Positions 1 to 13,017 are shown, counted from the stretch's first letter. The stretch: 64,000 nucleotides of DNA from Spongospora subterranea f. sp. subterranea (GCA_049724395.1 JAUGWO010000104.1:62001-126000), one strand, 5' to 3'. The notes: generated by a model not told the origin, from the sequence alone. Numbers and translations: made by a program.

Positions 1-236
1 TACGGACAAACGATACACAGGCAGGACATGCGTGACACGGTGACAGTGGAATGTCGCAGTCTCGGAACATTCCTGTTACGGAGAAACCCTCAACCCATCG
101 AGTTACACGTTTCGCTGTCTGAAAAACCACAGCCGCGCACATTTGGGCGTCGTGACGATATCGTAATGACGAAACTGCGTGACAGGTGACCCTTCCGATA
201 CACAGTGATCGCTGGGATTTATCGCCGTACACAATA

Positions 237-1032
237 ATGATCGGGACGACATTGGGTAAGGAATATCACCTATTCACCATATTCGGCATCGAAGTATGCT
301 GCGATATCGGTCTCCCCATACTCATGGCCTTCATGGCGCTCACGTCGTTGCAGCGGATGCATAGCGTCACTCTGGCTGTGATCGATGCGCTCGCCGTCGT
401 CGTCATTATCCTTGTCCATGTATTGTGATCACCTGATCTGGATCGCCGTGTGCTCTCGCTAAAATGTCCATTGGAATAACGTTTAGGAATTCGGACATGC
501 TTTAATGGCGAAATCATTCAAATTATCGCCGGGAATCCATTTGAGCTTGTTTAATGGATTCTGTCGGCATTCTGGGGAGACAACTTCATTTCGGCGATTT
601 CTGATTCTTGCTGCTGGTGGATTATCGGGAATTGCCTTTGGCCTTGCAATGCTTGGCGTTTTGTCAGCGGTTTCGACCAGATCCCTTATCTACGGGGCGC
701 TGAAAAATTGGACCTGGCAATCTATCTACGTAAACGTGGGCAACCTCGTTCTCCCTATTTATTCACTGGACGGTGGCCAAATTTTCGACATCTTTGTTAG
801 AAAATGCGTTAGCGGCCAATATCTGTGCACATGGATCGTTCATGGAACGGGGTTCATTCTGTCCTTAATCATGCTGATGCTCAGCGTAGTTTATATGAGA
901 GGAAGTTACTTTCTGGCCGCGATCGCCTTCATGCTGTTGTACGAGAATGGCCAGACGTTGGCCAATGCCATGCAAGAAAAACGTCGCCAGCGGGTGTTGA
1001 TAACATCTGGATCGTATCGAGACCACGTCTGA
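237..1032 (+). CDS. M50-family zinc metalloprotease (site-2-protease-like), two exons
   Basis: An intramembrane zinc protease is predicted. The metal-binding HExxH motif is formed only after splicing: exon 1 (237-419) ends in Val-His and exon 2 (487-1032) opens with EFGHAL, giving VHEFGHAL. The intron at 420-486 is 67 nt with GT and AG ends. A second M50 signature, NLVLPIYSLDGGQ, lies about 90 residues later and supplies the third zinc ligand (Asp of LDGG). Several hydrophobic segments surround both motifs. The ATG at 237 is the first in frame and gives 242 residues, about the length of short bacterial-type M50 proteases and shorter than animal S2P. M50 enzymes cut substrates within the membrane; the substrate here is unknown. 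A short upstream exon cannot be excluded. The family call is secure; orthology to any named member is not. Confidence 0.8.
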
Positions 1033-1213
1033 TGTCCGATCATGCGGATTGTACCAAACAATAATAGACAATCTCAGTAAATTCAGCAAGCGATAACCAA
1101 AAATAATTTGTCAACAGGGTGAGACCCCCGATTTTCGCAGGAGATCAACAGTTTGTTGGTGGTCAGAGGATGTCAGAGGTATCTCTTGGGTGTGTGTGGG
1201 CGGAGCCTCTCAC

Positions 1214-1224
1214 TTTATATATAC
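1214..1224 (+). promoter_or_regulatory. TATA-like element upstream of the zinc transporter
   Basis: A TTTATATATAC stretch lies about 150 nt before the transporter ATG at 1371, in the 340-nt gap after the M50 gene. Position and sequence fit a core promoter, but no transcript evidence is available. Confidence 0.35.
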
Positions 1225-1370
1225 ACTGGGTTAAGTCGCTCCCGCCGCTGTAGCGCCAGGAACACTGTTCGTCCCGATACGGGACAACGGCTTCCTGCAA
1301 TCTTTTCGAATTGATTTTTGGCGAAAAAATCAATCCGGGAACAACTCTATCTGGCCGGGTCGACGGTAGC

Positions 1371-3738
1371 ATGATCGTCGACGATCATGATCAAAACCCG
1401 GCATCCACGTTCAGTACTTTGGTCGTCGATCGTGCCGCTCTGGTCGTTTCATTCGCGATATTCGCGAGGTTGGCCGCTTCCGACGATGCCAGCGCCCTGA
1501 TCATCGCTTGCCCTATTTTCTGCATCCAGGCGCTGATAGCTGCTCTGCAGATGGGGAAAACCCTGTTTTCAACCAAGCGGTTTTCCTACAAACAGGTTTT
1601 ATCGATATCCTCGTCGGCGATTGCAATGTCGGCAACAGTCGTTCTATCAATATGTGGTGTACGATCGCTAGGATTGTTCAAAAGCTTAATCGTTTTCCGG
1701 TATTCCGAGTATCTCCTGGTGCTAACGCCTGCGCTAGCGATCATTCAGCAAGTTATCCCCATTGGCGCTCGTTCCTCAATCGGTTCCAGTCGGCCATTAT
1801 CAAGTCGCAAAATCAAGACCATTCTCCTGTGCATCGCCGCAGCAATGTTGATCGTTGTTTTCACCCCGTCATCTTCTGTATCATCTCTCGAGCCAGATCG
1901 TGCCGAATCCAAGCCGTCTTCATCACAAGATCCGCTGACAGGTTTGTTGTGCGCTTTCCAATCTGCGTTATGATTTGTTCATTGAATCTCTCAGATAAAG
2001 TCGAAATTGCATTAGTCGCTCTTCCAAACAACGGCGTCCTTCCAAATTTTATTGCCCTTGTTTCCCTCGTTCTGGGGTCATCGATTTCTTGCATAAACAG
2101 ACGTTTTCTCTCTGGCGGAAATAGGATCACCGGATTTTCTAGTGTCAAAAAGATGTATTCAATGTCGATTTTCTTAGCTGCGGGGGTATCGATCCCTTTG
2201 GCACTGTTCACGTGGCTGCTTCAAAGGAAAAGCAACCCGGGCGACCATCTGTCGCCAGGTCCAGGTGTTCCCCAGTTCACTCTTTATTCGATCGGTGCCA
2301 TATCGTGGTTCGTTTGCAATTCTCCCAATCGGGTAAATACTCGCGTTTTTCGTTTTCCAGCCAGAATGGGACTAAATTGGTTTTCGAACAGGTCCTGCCA
2401 GAAAGGTCAGATTCATTGCGAGGGGTATTCATCACGACCGCTTTGTCGTTCATATCATGGATGATTAGCGGTGATGGTTCGATTCATTTTTCCTCCATTC
2501 CAGTGTTCTCTTTAGCGTTTTTAGCTGCCGTGCAGCTCTCCAGCTCGTCCATGATATCTTCCGTTATGGTCCGCTACTCGCTTTCGGTCAACTTCCGTGG
2601 AATCTTTCGCCATATCATGGAGACGCAAACCACGCGCCGCATCTTCATCTTCCTTTGTCTCAATTTCTCGTTCACTATTGTCGAAATAGCCTATGGCTAT
2701 TGGAACAATAGCATTGGGCTGATCTCAGATGCAGTCCATATGCTGTTTGATTGTTCGGCGCTGTTGATAGGTTTATACGCATCATATGTTGCTCGGCTGC
2801 AACCCAACGATACTTTTCCTTATGGTTATGCAAGGTTTGAAGTTCTATCCGGTTTCATCAACGGGATCTTTCTTGTCCTTATTAGCTTCAGCATCTTTGT
2901 GGAATCTGTCGAGCGATTGTTTTTCCCTCCGGATATTGGGGGATTCGAGACACTTGTTGTTGCCGTACTCGGATTGTTGGTGAATATGGTGGGCATTCTT
3001 TTCTTTCACGATATCCATGGCCATGCACATGGTGGAAGTGGCTCTTGCGACAGCGGCCATAACAGCAACATGGAAGGGATATATCTTCACGTTGTGGCGG
3101 ATGCTCTTGGTAGTGTCGGTGTCATAATCTCGTCTTTGTGCGTCCATTTTTTCAATTGGAAAATAGCGGTAGGCATCCGTTCAATGCCGGTTATCTGTCT
3201 GCATTAGCTGAGCAGCATCACAGGACCCTATATGCTCCTTAGTCATTGCAGTCCTGATATTTATTAGCGTTTTCAGTTTGCTTAAGGAATCGTCGCTGAT
3301 TTTGCTGCAACGAGTGCCAGCAGGATTAGAGCACCGTGCATCTAAAGCTTTAAATGACGTCGCTTCTATCAAAGGCGTCGTTGGCTACAGAGATTTTCGA
3401 TTGTGAGGTCGTATGTAACAAAGAAAAACGTTGGATCAGTCTGCGTACATATCGACGAAAGCGCCGATTGCAATGACATGCTGTCGAAGTTCAAAAATAT
3501 TTTCCGGAATCTGGGTATTGGTCAAATGACAATTCAAGTGGAAAAAGAAGAGTTTGTCAGTAAATTGGATCCAGAGACCAGAACTAGGTATCATGGTTTT
3601 GATCCGACTCTCGATACGTTGGAGATGGTGAGTGGGGACTGCAGTGACCACGATGGGCATTCACATTCTCATGGCGCTGCTCATTCACATAGCCATGGCG
3701 CTACCCATTCACACAGCCATGGCGATGCGCATTCCTGA
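1371..3738 (+). CDS. SLC30A5: ZnT5/Msc2-type zinc transporter (cation diffusion facilitator), four exons
   Basis: This transporter moves zinc into the early secretory pathway. The C-terminal half is a clear CDF domain: SLGLISDAVHMLFDCSAL carries the HxxxD zinc site of the second membrane helix, and HVVADALGSVGV supplies the second HxxxD. A short His-rich loop (HDIHGHAHGG) lies between them. The long hydrophobic N-terminal half, about 350 residues with many membrane helices, is typical of ZnT5 and yeast Msc2 rather than shorter ZnTs. The tail ends in repeated His-Ser/His-Gly runs. Introns read at 1942-1994, 2333-2391 and 3169-3223 (53-59 nt). The ATG at 1371 opens the frame. Oddity: near 3401-3406 the frame shifts by one base inside a stretch that matches the family on both sides (YRDFRL then WRSYV expected), with no room for an intron. 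This is a one-base assembly error or a true frameshift. Confidence 0.85.
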
Positions 3739-3859
3739 TTCTTTCTATTTCATCTATGCTATTATTCATGAACTTTATTCATCATATTTATAATGTCATC
3801 ATACATATCAATTTTCATCTGTGTTGCCTGTGTCACAATATTTGGCAGATAATCAATTA

Positions 3860-6800
3860 TCACGACTTTATCGGGGCCTGTATTGATGCATTCTGCGTGA
3901 TACGGATGGTACGCCGACTTGGGAAGAAGAACAACCTTGGAACATCACCTTGCAACATGAACCGGAAACGATTCAGCGTATAAACGCCGGGATGGGTAAA
4001 ACACGCATCAAGCTGAAACGAGATGCTTCCATTGGCATCTAGATCAAATCAAACACACCGTTAGCTAGAAACGAGACGCGGTGGAGGGGCGAATATTGCT
4101 ACCAAGCTTAGTTCCGGTCTTTTTAGTTAAGCCTGACCAAAAATATCTACCTCTGGCACATGACGTTGTGACCGTTTGAAATTGTCGCGTCCTGAAGAAA
4201 ATTAGAAAAAACCATTTTCTGGGCCTTGAAATTACTCTGGGTCGAAAACTGTTTCCGGCGATAGAGTCTCGAAGTCAAAAATTAGCGATTTGGGGCTGCT
4301 ATTACAGATGGCGATAGTGACAGGAACGAACATTAGCCTGAATAATATTTAAACGAGCCCATACTTGATACGAGTTTCAACTTACAAATTTGCAGAAAAA
4401 TCATGGACTGCAATGTCAGCGAAGTCGACAGTTATTCGAAAAGGGCAATTTGAAGCTTCACTGGCAGGGGATAGGTCAACAGGTAGTTCTGAGACGCCGG
4501 AGCGAGTTCCATTTTCGCACGACCAATGACATGATAGACGGTGCCCTCTTGATGACAATTCCATGAATTCTATACAGATTCCATCTCATTCATAAGACAA
4601 TATGTGAGAAACAAGAACAGCACACAAAAACAGTCGAATAAAACTGCAACATGAACTATCAAAATGAGATGGAACAAATCTTAGGAAGGCATAGAAAGGG
4701 ATTAACGATCGACACAAAAACTGAAGGCAGTACCTGACGAAATGGTTTCATCAGAACGAATCTGGGGAACGGCGCGCGCAATTAGATTGGTGGAACTGCT
4801 GCGTTCCACTCCGGTTGTCACAAGACCAATCGTCTCGAGTGTATAAGGTCGCGAGCCAGTACTGAAGACACAAAAATGTTTATGAACCGAAGAAACAGCA
4901 GTGCAAACTATGAAAAAAAAACAAATTCAGAGACAAAAACGGAAATATCGTTGCAAAAACATTACACTCGATAGAAAACCACATTACCCATTGATGAGCA
5001 CGATCTTGCCTAGATCGAAATAAGTGGAATCGCTGATGTTGCTAGCGGTTATTTCCATGGTGTGATTCAACGTGTGCTCAGTTGACGGACGCATTGCGAC
5101 GCTGAATTGCAGGGATGGCATTACGTTCAATGTTTCAGTTGTGCTTGTGGTCCGAAATTCAAGTGACTGTTTTGCCCCTGTCGAATACCGCAAGAGTAGG
5201 CGAACTTTACATGCTCCCATTGTATACCCAAAAACAGCAGCGGTGTACACGCTCCTAAATATGGAGAAGATTAATGTCGACAACATAACCCACACCTTTA
5301 CAAAAACCTACGTTCCTGGTGGCAGCATCATCTTTGTCAGATCCTCGCTAATATTAATTGATCGGGAATCCGAAATGTGCAGTTGAGCAGGGACAGCAAC
5401 GTCACTTGTTACCGTTATCTGTAACAAGACCTGACGCTGCTCGCAAAAAAAAAGCGAATCAGGAAATGCTTCAAATTGCATTGTCACAAGTGGCAGCGTC
5501 GGCTGAAAGTCGGCAAACTGTTCAAAATTACATGAATCACCAATCGACTGCGAGATTGAAAGCAATACCTGTAGTTCTGGTATTATAGGCAATGGAACAC
5601 GCCAGAGAGTGGAAGGGCGAAAGCCACGCTGGAGCCAACGCTTGATACGAGGCAGTTGAGTGGCAGAAGATATGCCTGAAGATTGAATGTTGCTTATAAG
5701 AGGGAGAACGGTTAACAACATTTGGATGAAGACAGAAGATAACGAAAATAGGCAAAACGAATACCATTGAAAGACTCCGATAATGGAGAAGAAGCCCGAA
5801 TTACATCCAGCATAGTCCAACAGAGGCCGTGGATAAGGAATCTGCCGGGAACGCTACAAGACACGGTCAGCACGATTGTCTGCGATTCTGAACCGTCCAG
5901 CGACAAGTCGTGCTCAGATACGGAGATCCCTTCCTAACGAAACAGTTTCAGCAGACAAAGTACACAACAAAAATATGAAAAGAACACTAAGTACCACTGA
6001 CGAAAAAACTGACTGAGAGTTGTGAACAAATTCACATGAAAAACGGCTCAAAAAAGCAATAGCCATTGAAGAATACTATCAATTTATGCGAAAACGGAAC
6101 TGCATGAAAACGAACAAATTAGGACAAATTATGCTGTACAAATATAACTTCTCTACATTATTCACACAATCAAAAACATCACAGAATACCGTAATCACCA
6201 ACGGCGCAATAAAAAAACAAGTAATGCTGTACGAACATGACTTTCCGAGCCATCAACTGTGCAATTTAAACGCAATCGAGACAGTTCCAGTGGGATGGCG
6301 AGAGGGTTTTGCAACCGACAGCGGATAGATATGGAGGTTCCCGTTGGCACTATCTGCGACCAGAAACACAAAGTCCAGCACAACGAAAGATCTATTTTGC
6401 AAAGTAAGTACAGGAAAACTAGTAGACAATTTTCCGTAGATATACCGAAACGCGAATACAGTTGCGGTTGCAACCAAATACTTTCTTCAATCATGTCCGG
6501 CAAGGTCAGACGATCTCCGATTACGAATTCCTCTACGATGATACGGGGAATGTCAAGCCTGAAGGTTAGACAAAGAAACGATCAAAAGAAGACACCGCGC
6601 TGATTCGCATAATAGACAGTAAGCACTCGCTGCAAATCAATGGAGTTCCAAAATATGATTATTAATCGTAGCAGTGTAACATTTTCACCCTGACTTTCGA
6701 AGAATGAAACTGCATAAAACACACGTTGATAACGCTTTTTTTTAGACTTGTAAAAAAGATTAAATGGTGACAATGACTCGAATAAATATTTAAACATTTT

Positions 6801-9371
6801 AACAAATTATAACACTTGCGGCTTCAGGCTGCAGTTGGCCATCAAACATGCTGAAATTGACATTGGAATTGATACTCGAACCATACTTAAAAGTCTGATC
6901 GATGCGTCCTGAGCGTTTGGCGACGATTACAAATTCTTTCAAAAGCGTGTCTTGTCGTTGCCGTCCGCCGCCGACTAACGATGTGTATTGCGACAAAGAC
7001 GCATCGTAATCCCCGGTATTGAAAAATTCACGACCCAGTTTAAACCGAATGTGGTCCTCGATATGGAGCCATGATCTAAGAAAAATTACTTATAGCCAAG
7101 AATATACAAAAAGGTGTAAAACAAATGTGCAAAACAAACTGATAAAGCGCGCAAGAAAACCCTTTTAAAACCGCCATTACCTTCCTTGATACACGGCAAA
7201 TGCTTGCTTGTAACATCGAATAGCATGCATTCTATGGGATAACTTTTGATAAAGATGCCCAGCGCGAATCATATGGAGCGCATATTGTCGATATAAGGGG
7301 GGGCGAGCACACAGAAAAGCGAATGCGGTCTGTTCCAGCAATATTGCAGCTACACAGAAACGAGAGTCAATTAGCTTTATGGTATCGTTAATCGATATGA
7401 GACAAATTATTGCAGTTAAAAAAACGTTCTTGATGAGTTGTTTTAACTGATGTTCAAGCAAGAGGTAATCGAGAACCGGGTAGAATTGATGCCAACGAGA
7501 TGAGTACCTAAATCAGTGTCGTCTTTGGATCCGATTCTCAGCAGAAGCGATGCAGCAGACCTGGACAGCGCAGGGAGTGTGCGCGCAAGCAAACCGGCAT
7601 AGCACGCCACTCGCACGGCGCAAGCATATCGTGAATCGCTTAAATAAGCATGCACTGCTGCATCCAGACTGGTTTCGATGTCACGAAGACTAAATTTGTC
7701 TAAGATACAACGAAAACGTCAAGCAAAATTTGAAGTACCTGATCGACGGAGGTGGCATCGTTACGCCGATCCCGGAACGGTTCTGATTGCTTGAGCTGAG
7801 AATGGCAGCACAAATGGCAACACCAGTTTCAGCATGAGCATATTCAATCCGTAATCGATCCTTGCTGCGACAATCGTTGGCATACATGCGGTAATGTTCT
7901 AGCGCTAACGGAATATCCCCTATTATGTAAGCGTAATCCGCCAACTAATAGGCACCGAAAGAACATATCAACAACCGGTGTCGACTAAAAGCCGAAATTA
8001 TAGCACAAGCTTAGCAGATGTCTAGTTCACGAAAGAGCAAAATATAGTACACGGAAGGAAGCTCAGCACTGTCACAACGATATGCATAGACTTGTAAAAA
8101 GACAATTACCTGTCGGGTTTGAATTTCTATAGACGTTGTCGGCGTGTAACCAGAGTCTACCACGCACACTGAGCTTCAGCAATTGCATGCAGGACCATTA
8201 AAATGAAGATACCTGGTCTTGATGTGGGTTTTCGAGCCCCAAAAAAACTCTTCAGTTGATTTCGAAAACCTGAAACGGGACGAATGTTCAGGGCTTGAGA
8301 ATACCCCTAAAATCTGGCGTTGCGCGAAACCAAAAAAACGCAAGCTCTTATATGCGAAAAAAAAATCTCAGTTAACCTGAACAAACCTTTTCTGATGGTC
8401 GAAATTGAAGTGTTGAGGGCACGAATTCGAAATTCAAGGTCAGGAAGAACCAGTAATGTCAGCAGATCGAAGACGAAGCTGTTGACAGCGGGACTGGGGA
8501 CATTAGGAGAAAGCGTCGATAGATCCAACGAAAGAATTGTGCAAAGGCTTGGATGAAATACCGACTGCATTGCTTCAAATGTTGGTTTTGCTTGAGCACC
8601 ACCAAGAACTGGATCGGAAAGCAACACGTACTTCATCTGCAAGGTACGAACAGTAGTTTGAAAGCGCTGGGCGGTGTGGACATGATATTTACCGGTATCT
8701 GCATATCTGGTGATAACTGAAAATAATCATAGGACTCGGACATAACGTCTTTCCGTAACTCTTTGAAAAGCTCAATTGGATTAGGTTCTTCCTATTAAGT
8801 AATTTAGAGTTAGAGGTCAAATATGCCAGAATGGGGGCTTGCTAATACCAACGAACCTCGGAAACAACACAAACGCAGCAAAACGGTTCATGGATGAACT
8901 GGGCAGGATTAAACATGAGCGCATCATCAAGATCGCTAAGAAATTCCGTAAACCAAGGTGTCGGATCTGGAACTCTTTTGAAAAAGCATCAGCAGCATCG
9001 GCGCCTTCGCGTACTGGGGTGCCAGCGTCGAAATTTGGGTGCTCTACTAAGGCCGGGATGACGGCGGGGCTGGGTGTCGTAAAAACGCGAGATATCGGAA
9101 TACATCGGACAGATATACTTTCCAATGGAAATGATCGGGTTGCTGAATGAAATGTACGTCCTACAAAGCGAATATATTTCAGATTGCAGTATATCCGGTC
9201 ATATATCGGATAATCAAGAAGGAATGGCAACAGCCCAGAGGGGAAAATAATACCAATAGTGTAAGTTGTGGACCCTTGGAAGGCAAGAGAGGGCGTTACG
9301 GATCGGGACTGCAGCTTCTGGGACACGACTTCGGACAATGCCAAGCCGATGACCACGATGCCCTGATCCAT
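3860..9371 (-). CDS. TRAPPC8: TRAPPC8/Trs85 subunit of the TRAPPIII complex, many exons
   Basis: TRAPPC8 is the subunit specific to TRAPPIII, the Rab1/Ypt1 exchange factor used in ER-Golgi traffic and autophagy. Family landmarks are met in order on the minus strand: PWFTEFLSDLDDAL (about 8970), MKYVLLSDPVLGG (8640), a ring around MADYAYIIGDIPLALEHY (7940), RQYALHMIRAGHLYQKLSHR and MHAIRCYKQAFAVYQGR (7290-7180), EDHIRFKLGREFFNTGDY (7050), then the Ig-like C-terminal half ending with FQLDACFTHPGVYTLNRF (about 4000) and a stop at 3860. TPR-like helices lie in the middle, as in the family. Introns are short and numerous. The start at 9371 is the best ATG, and its first exon aligns only loosely. 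Near 8985 the readable frame changes by one base without a clear intron. The length, near 1,400 residues, fits animal TRAPPC8. Confidence 0.85.
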
Positions 9372-9552
9372 GGCGAAACGGTGTCTGCGTCCCTGGCTAA
9401 CCCCTGATCCGGGCCAGTAGCGATCGCGGCTCCTATGATCGTGCCCGTTAAGTTGTCATATAGCCACGGCTTACTCCGCTCTGATGCAATCCCATAGAGC
9501 GAATCAGCGATTGTGGCTCTTGAACTCGTGCGATTATTGTCCGCCTATTGTT

Positions 9553-11822
9553 ACCACTGGAGTATTCATTACCACTGCAGTAGCAGGACAGTGTCGCCAG
9601 CACTCATTTGAATCGAATCACTGGAGCCACTGCAGTAGCAGGACAGTGTCGCCAGCACTCATTTGAATCGAATCACTGGAGCCACTGCAGTAGCAGGACA
9701 GTGTCGCCAGCACTCATTTGAATCGAATCACTGGAGTATTCATTACCACTGCAGTAGCAGGCCAGTGTCGCCAGCACTCATTTGAATCGAATCACTGGAG
9801 TATTCATTACCACTGCAGTCAAAGCAGGACAGTGTCGCCAGCACTCATTTGAATCGAATCACTGGAGTATTCATTACCACTGCAGTAGCAGGCCAGTGTC
9901 GCCAGCACTCATTTGAATCGAATCACTGGAGTATTCATTACCACTGCAGTAGCAGGACAGTGTCGCCAGCACCCATTTGAATCGAATCACTGGAGTATTC
10001 ATTACCACTGCAGTAGCAGGACAGTGTCGCCAGCACTCATTTGAATCGAATCACTGGAGTATTCATTACCACTGCAGTAGCAGGCCAGTGTCGCCAGCAC
10101 TCATTTGAATCGAATCACTGGAGTATTCATTACCACTGCAGTAGCAGGACAGTGTCGCCAGCACCCATTTGAATCGAATCACTGGAGTATTCATTACCAC
10201 TGCAGTAGCAGGACAGTGTCGCCAGCACTCATTTGAATCGAATCACTGGAGTATTCATTACCACTGCAGTAGCAGGACAGTGTCGCCAGCACTCATTTGA
10301 ATCGAATCACTGGAGTATTCATTACCACTGCAGTAGCAGGACAGTGTCGCCAGCACTCATTTGAATCGAATCACTGGAGTATTCATTACCACTGCAGTAG
10401 CAGGACAGTGTCGCCAGCACTCATTTGAATCGAATCACTGGAGTATTCATTACCACTGCAGTAGCAGGACAGTGTCGCCAGCACCCGAATCACTGGAGTA
10501 TTCATTACCACTGCAGTAGCAGGACAGTGTCGCCAGCACTCATTTGAATCGAATCACTGGAGTATTCATTACCACTGCAGTAGCAGGACAGTGTCGCCAG
10601 CACTCATTTGAATCGAATCACTGGAGTATTCATTACCACTGCAGTAGCAGGACAGTGTCGCCAGCACTCATCGAATCACTGGAGTATTCATTACCACTGC
10701 AGTAGCAGGACAGTGTCGCCAGCACTCATTTGAATCGAATCACTGGAGTATTCATTACCACTGCAGTAGCAGGACAGTGTCGCCAGCACCCATTTGAATC
10801 GAATCACTGGAGTATTCATTACCACTGCAGTAGCAGGACAGTGTCGCCAGCACTCATTTGAATCGAATCACTGGAGTATTCATTACCACTGCAGTAGCAG
10901 GACAGTGTCGCCAGCACTCATTTGAATCGAATCACTGGAGTATTCATTACCACTGCAGTAGCAGGACAGTGTCGCCAGCACCCATTTGAATCGAATCACT
11001 GGAGTATTCATTACCACTGCAGTAGCAGGACAGTGTCGCCAGCACCCATTTGAATCGAATCACTGGAGTATTCATTACCACTGCAGTAGCAGGACAGTGT
11101 CGCCAGCACCCATTTGAATCGAATCACTGGAGTATTCATTACCACTGCAGTAGCAGGACAGTGTCGCCAGCACCCATTTGAATCGAATCACTGGAGTATT
11201 CATTACCACTGCAGTAGCAGGACAGTGTCGCCAGCACCCATTTGAATCGAATCACTGGAGTATTCATTACCACTGCAGTAGCAGGACAGTGTCGCCAGCA
11301 CTCATTTGAATCGAATCACTGGAGTATTCATTACCACTGCAGTAGCAGGACAGTGTCGCCAGCACTCAATCGAATCACTGGAGTATTCATTACCACTGCA
11401 GTAGCAGGACAGTGTCGCCAGCACTCATTTGAATCGAATCACTGGAGTATTCATTACCACTGCAGTAGCAGGACAGTGTCGCCAGCACTCATTTGAATCG
11501 AATCACTGGAGTATTCATTACCACTGCAGTAGCAGGACAGTGTCGCCAGCACCCATTTGAATCGAATCACTGGAGTATTCATTACCACTGCAGTAGCAGG
11601 ACAGTGTCGCCAGCACTCATTTGAATCGAATCACTGGAGTATTCATTACCACTGCAGTAGCAGGACAGTGTCGCCAGCACCCATTTGAATCGAATCACTG
11701 GAGTATTCATTACCACTGCAGTAGCAGGACAGTGTCGCCAGCACCCATTTGAATCGAATCACTGGAGTATTCATTACCACTGCAGTAGCAGGACCGTGTC
11801 GCCAGCACCCATTTGAATCGAT
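9553..11822. repeat. 64-bp minisatellite, about 36 tandem copies
   Basis: A head-to-tail array has a 64-bp unit, seen for example as the same CTGCAGTAGCAGGAC start at 10201 and 10265. Copies are nearly identical. Recurrent variants are C/T in the CAC(C/T)CATTTG segment and GGACAG/GGCCAG, and a few units are shortened by 8-16 bp (for example near 10480, 10670 and 11365). The first two or three copies lack part of the unit. Because 64 is not a multiple of three, reading frames through it are not conserved, so it is not coding. It separates the 5' end of TRAPPC8 from the 3' end of TMEM50. Confidence 0.97.
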
Positions 11823-11912
11823 CATTCTACTGGAACTATTTCGATGAGCGTATTGCTATTGAACGACGATATTTGCAAATGTCGTATTCGTGATAATATT
11901 TAATCAACTAAA

Positions 11913-12455
11913 TTAGGAAGAACCGTAGATATTCCGGCCAGCAGATAATAAGATGGCGCTAATGTAGATTAGAAATGACTGCAATACAATCGAAATTCCT
12001 GGCCACGAGACAATCTCCGCGTTTTCAGCACCTGAATACTTTGTGATCAATACAAACCTGTCAGAACATGTTAGCTAAACTACTTGCATGCGGTGAAGGT
12101 GTTGTACGTACATTCCTAGGATTAACGACCCTGTAAAAATGGCCACTGACACGAGAAACCAGAACCTCGCTTGCGTCACCTCAACTCCTCCAAAAACACT
12201 CCCGCGAAGGGACTCAAAGTCAATGCCAATCAAAATTCTTGGTGAACAGCAGTAAATAATGATGATATAAATTGAAACGAATGCTTACATTGCCGCCAAT
12301 GTTGACATGATGCCAGGAAGCGCAAAGTACCATAAGATGGGCTGTGAGATACTAGCGCCATAGGAGGCACCGTCGATAAAAAGCCACCAACCAAGGCCAC
12401 AGAGGGCTCCGGCGGTTCCACACATAGCTTGAATCTTTCCACCTCCATTACTCAT
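11913..12455 (-). CDS. TMEM50: TMEM50 / UPF0220 family membrane protein
   Basis: TMEM50 proteins are small four-helix membrane proteins of the ER/secretory system with a poorly known role. The first exon reads MSNGGGKIQAMCGTAGAL and then GLGWWLFIDGASYG, matching the family signature of a GWW..ID motif at the end of the first helix. Downstream exons encode a helix beginning TQARFWFLVSVAIFTGSL (family: GARIWLFVGF...SLIAS) and a last part with VSWPGISIVLQSFLIYIS, ending in a short hydrophilic tail and a TAA at 11913. A short intron separates the last two helices (GTACGT donor near 12112). The total is about 150 residues, close to the usual 158. It is divergent from the 4E-T-like gene and its 3' end abuts the 64-bp array. 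Confidence 0.8.
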
Positions 12456-13017
12456 TGCTTAGGTAGATGAACGAACGACCCACTTTACACTCGACTGGAC
12501 TTCTCACTTGACATTTGACCCGGCAAAATTGTATCGACAGATCACGCAGTTTTTTTTATGAAGTTGGAACTGTTTTCGGTGATGGAGATCGCATTGATAA
12601 TGTGCATCAACTCGAAAGCAGAGTAGTAATCACGTATCTTGTCTATCCCTCTCAATCAACCTCAGAAAACCAACGTGTCAACAGCAACGTTAGCTCTGAC
12701 GTGAAATTAGCTCCGAGTGAAAACGTAAATTTTGTACCGCGCCGAGTAATCACCCGTGCCCCTGTTCGCCGATCTGGAATCGCATGGCCAACGCGATACA
12801 GTCGGGTGGTGCTCCTCAAGGGACAGGAAACCCATTTGTGGACTGCCTCTTCACCGATCACTGATCACTCATCAGTAACGTTACACGGGGCAGGGCAGGT
12901 CCATCTCAAAAATTGCGCTCTATAGTCCTAATCAGTGCTGGGACCTGGGAAGCCGATTAATTCATTATTGGTTCTGTTCGCGGCTGAGGCGACCACAATA
13001 CCTGTTTCCGCACCGGC
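12456..13017. other. Divergent intergenic region, TMEM50 / 4E-T-like
   Basis: About 560 bp lie between two divergent starts. It holds an open 136-codon frame on the plus strand (12515-12925) opened by a non-ATG codon and a shorter one opposite, both with unremarkable composition and no recognisable domain. I treat it as promoter and 5' leader sequence. Confidence 0.4.

Noticed and set aside
3395-3412. Programmed ribosomal frameshift in the zinc transporter
   Set aside because: No slippery heptamer or downstream structure was seen, and the family does not use frameshifting. A sequence error or plain mutation is more likely.
3756-4042. Plus-strand ORF after the zinc transporter
   Set aside because: The complementary strand encodes the conserved TRAPPC8 C terminus (FQLDACFTHPGVYTLNRF), so the plus frame is a shadow.
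11242-11496. Repeat-encoded protein across the 64-bp array
   Set aside because: The period is not a multiple of three, so the frame changes with each unit; the open stretch is a by-product.
9553-11822. CRISPR-like array
   Set aside because: The units are fully tandem with no unique spacers, and the host is eukaryotic. The same holds for 22611-23640 and 26517-26889.
12515-12925. 136-codon plus-strand frame
   Set aside because: It has no ATG start, no recognisable domain, and lies in a divergent promoter region with an equally open frame on the other strand.
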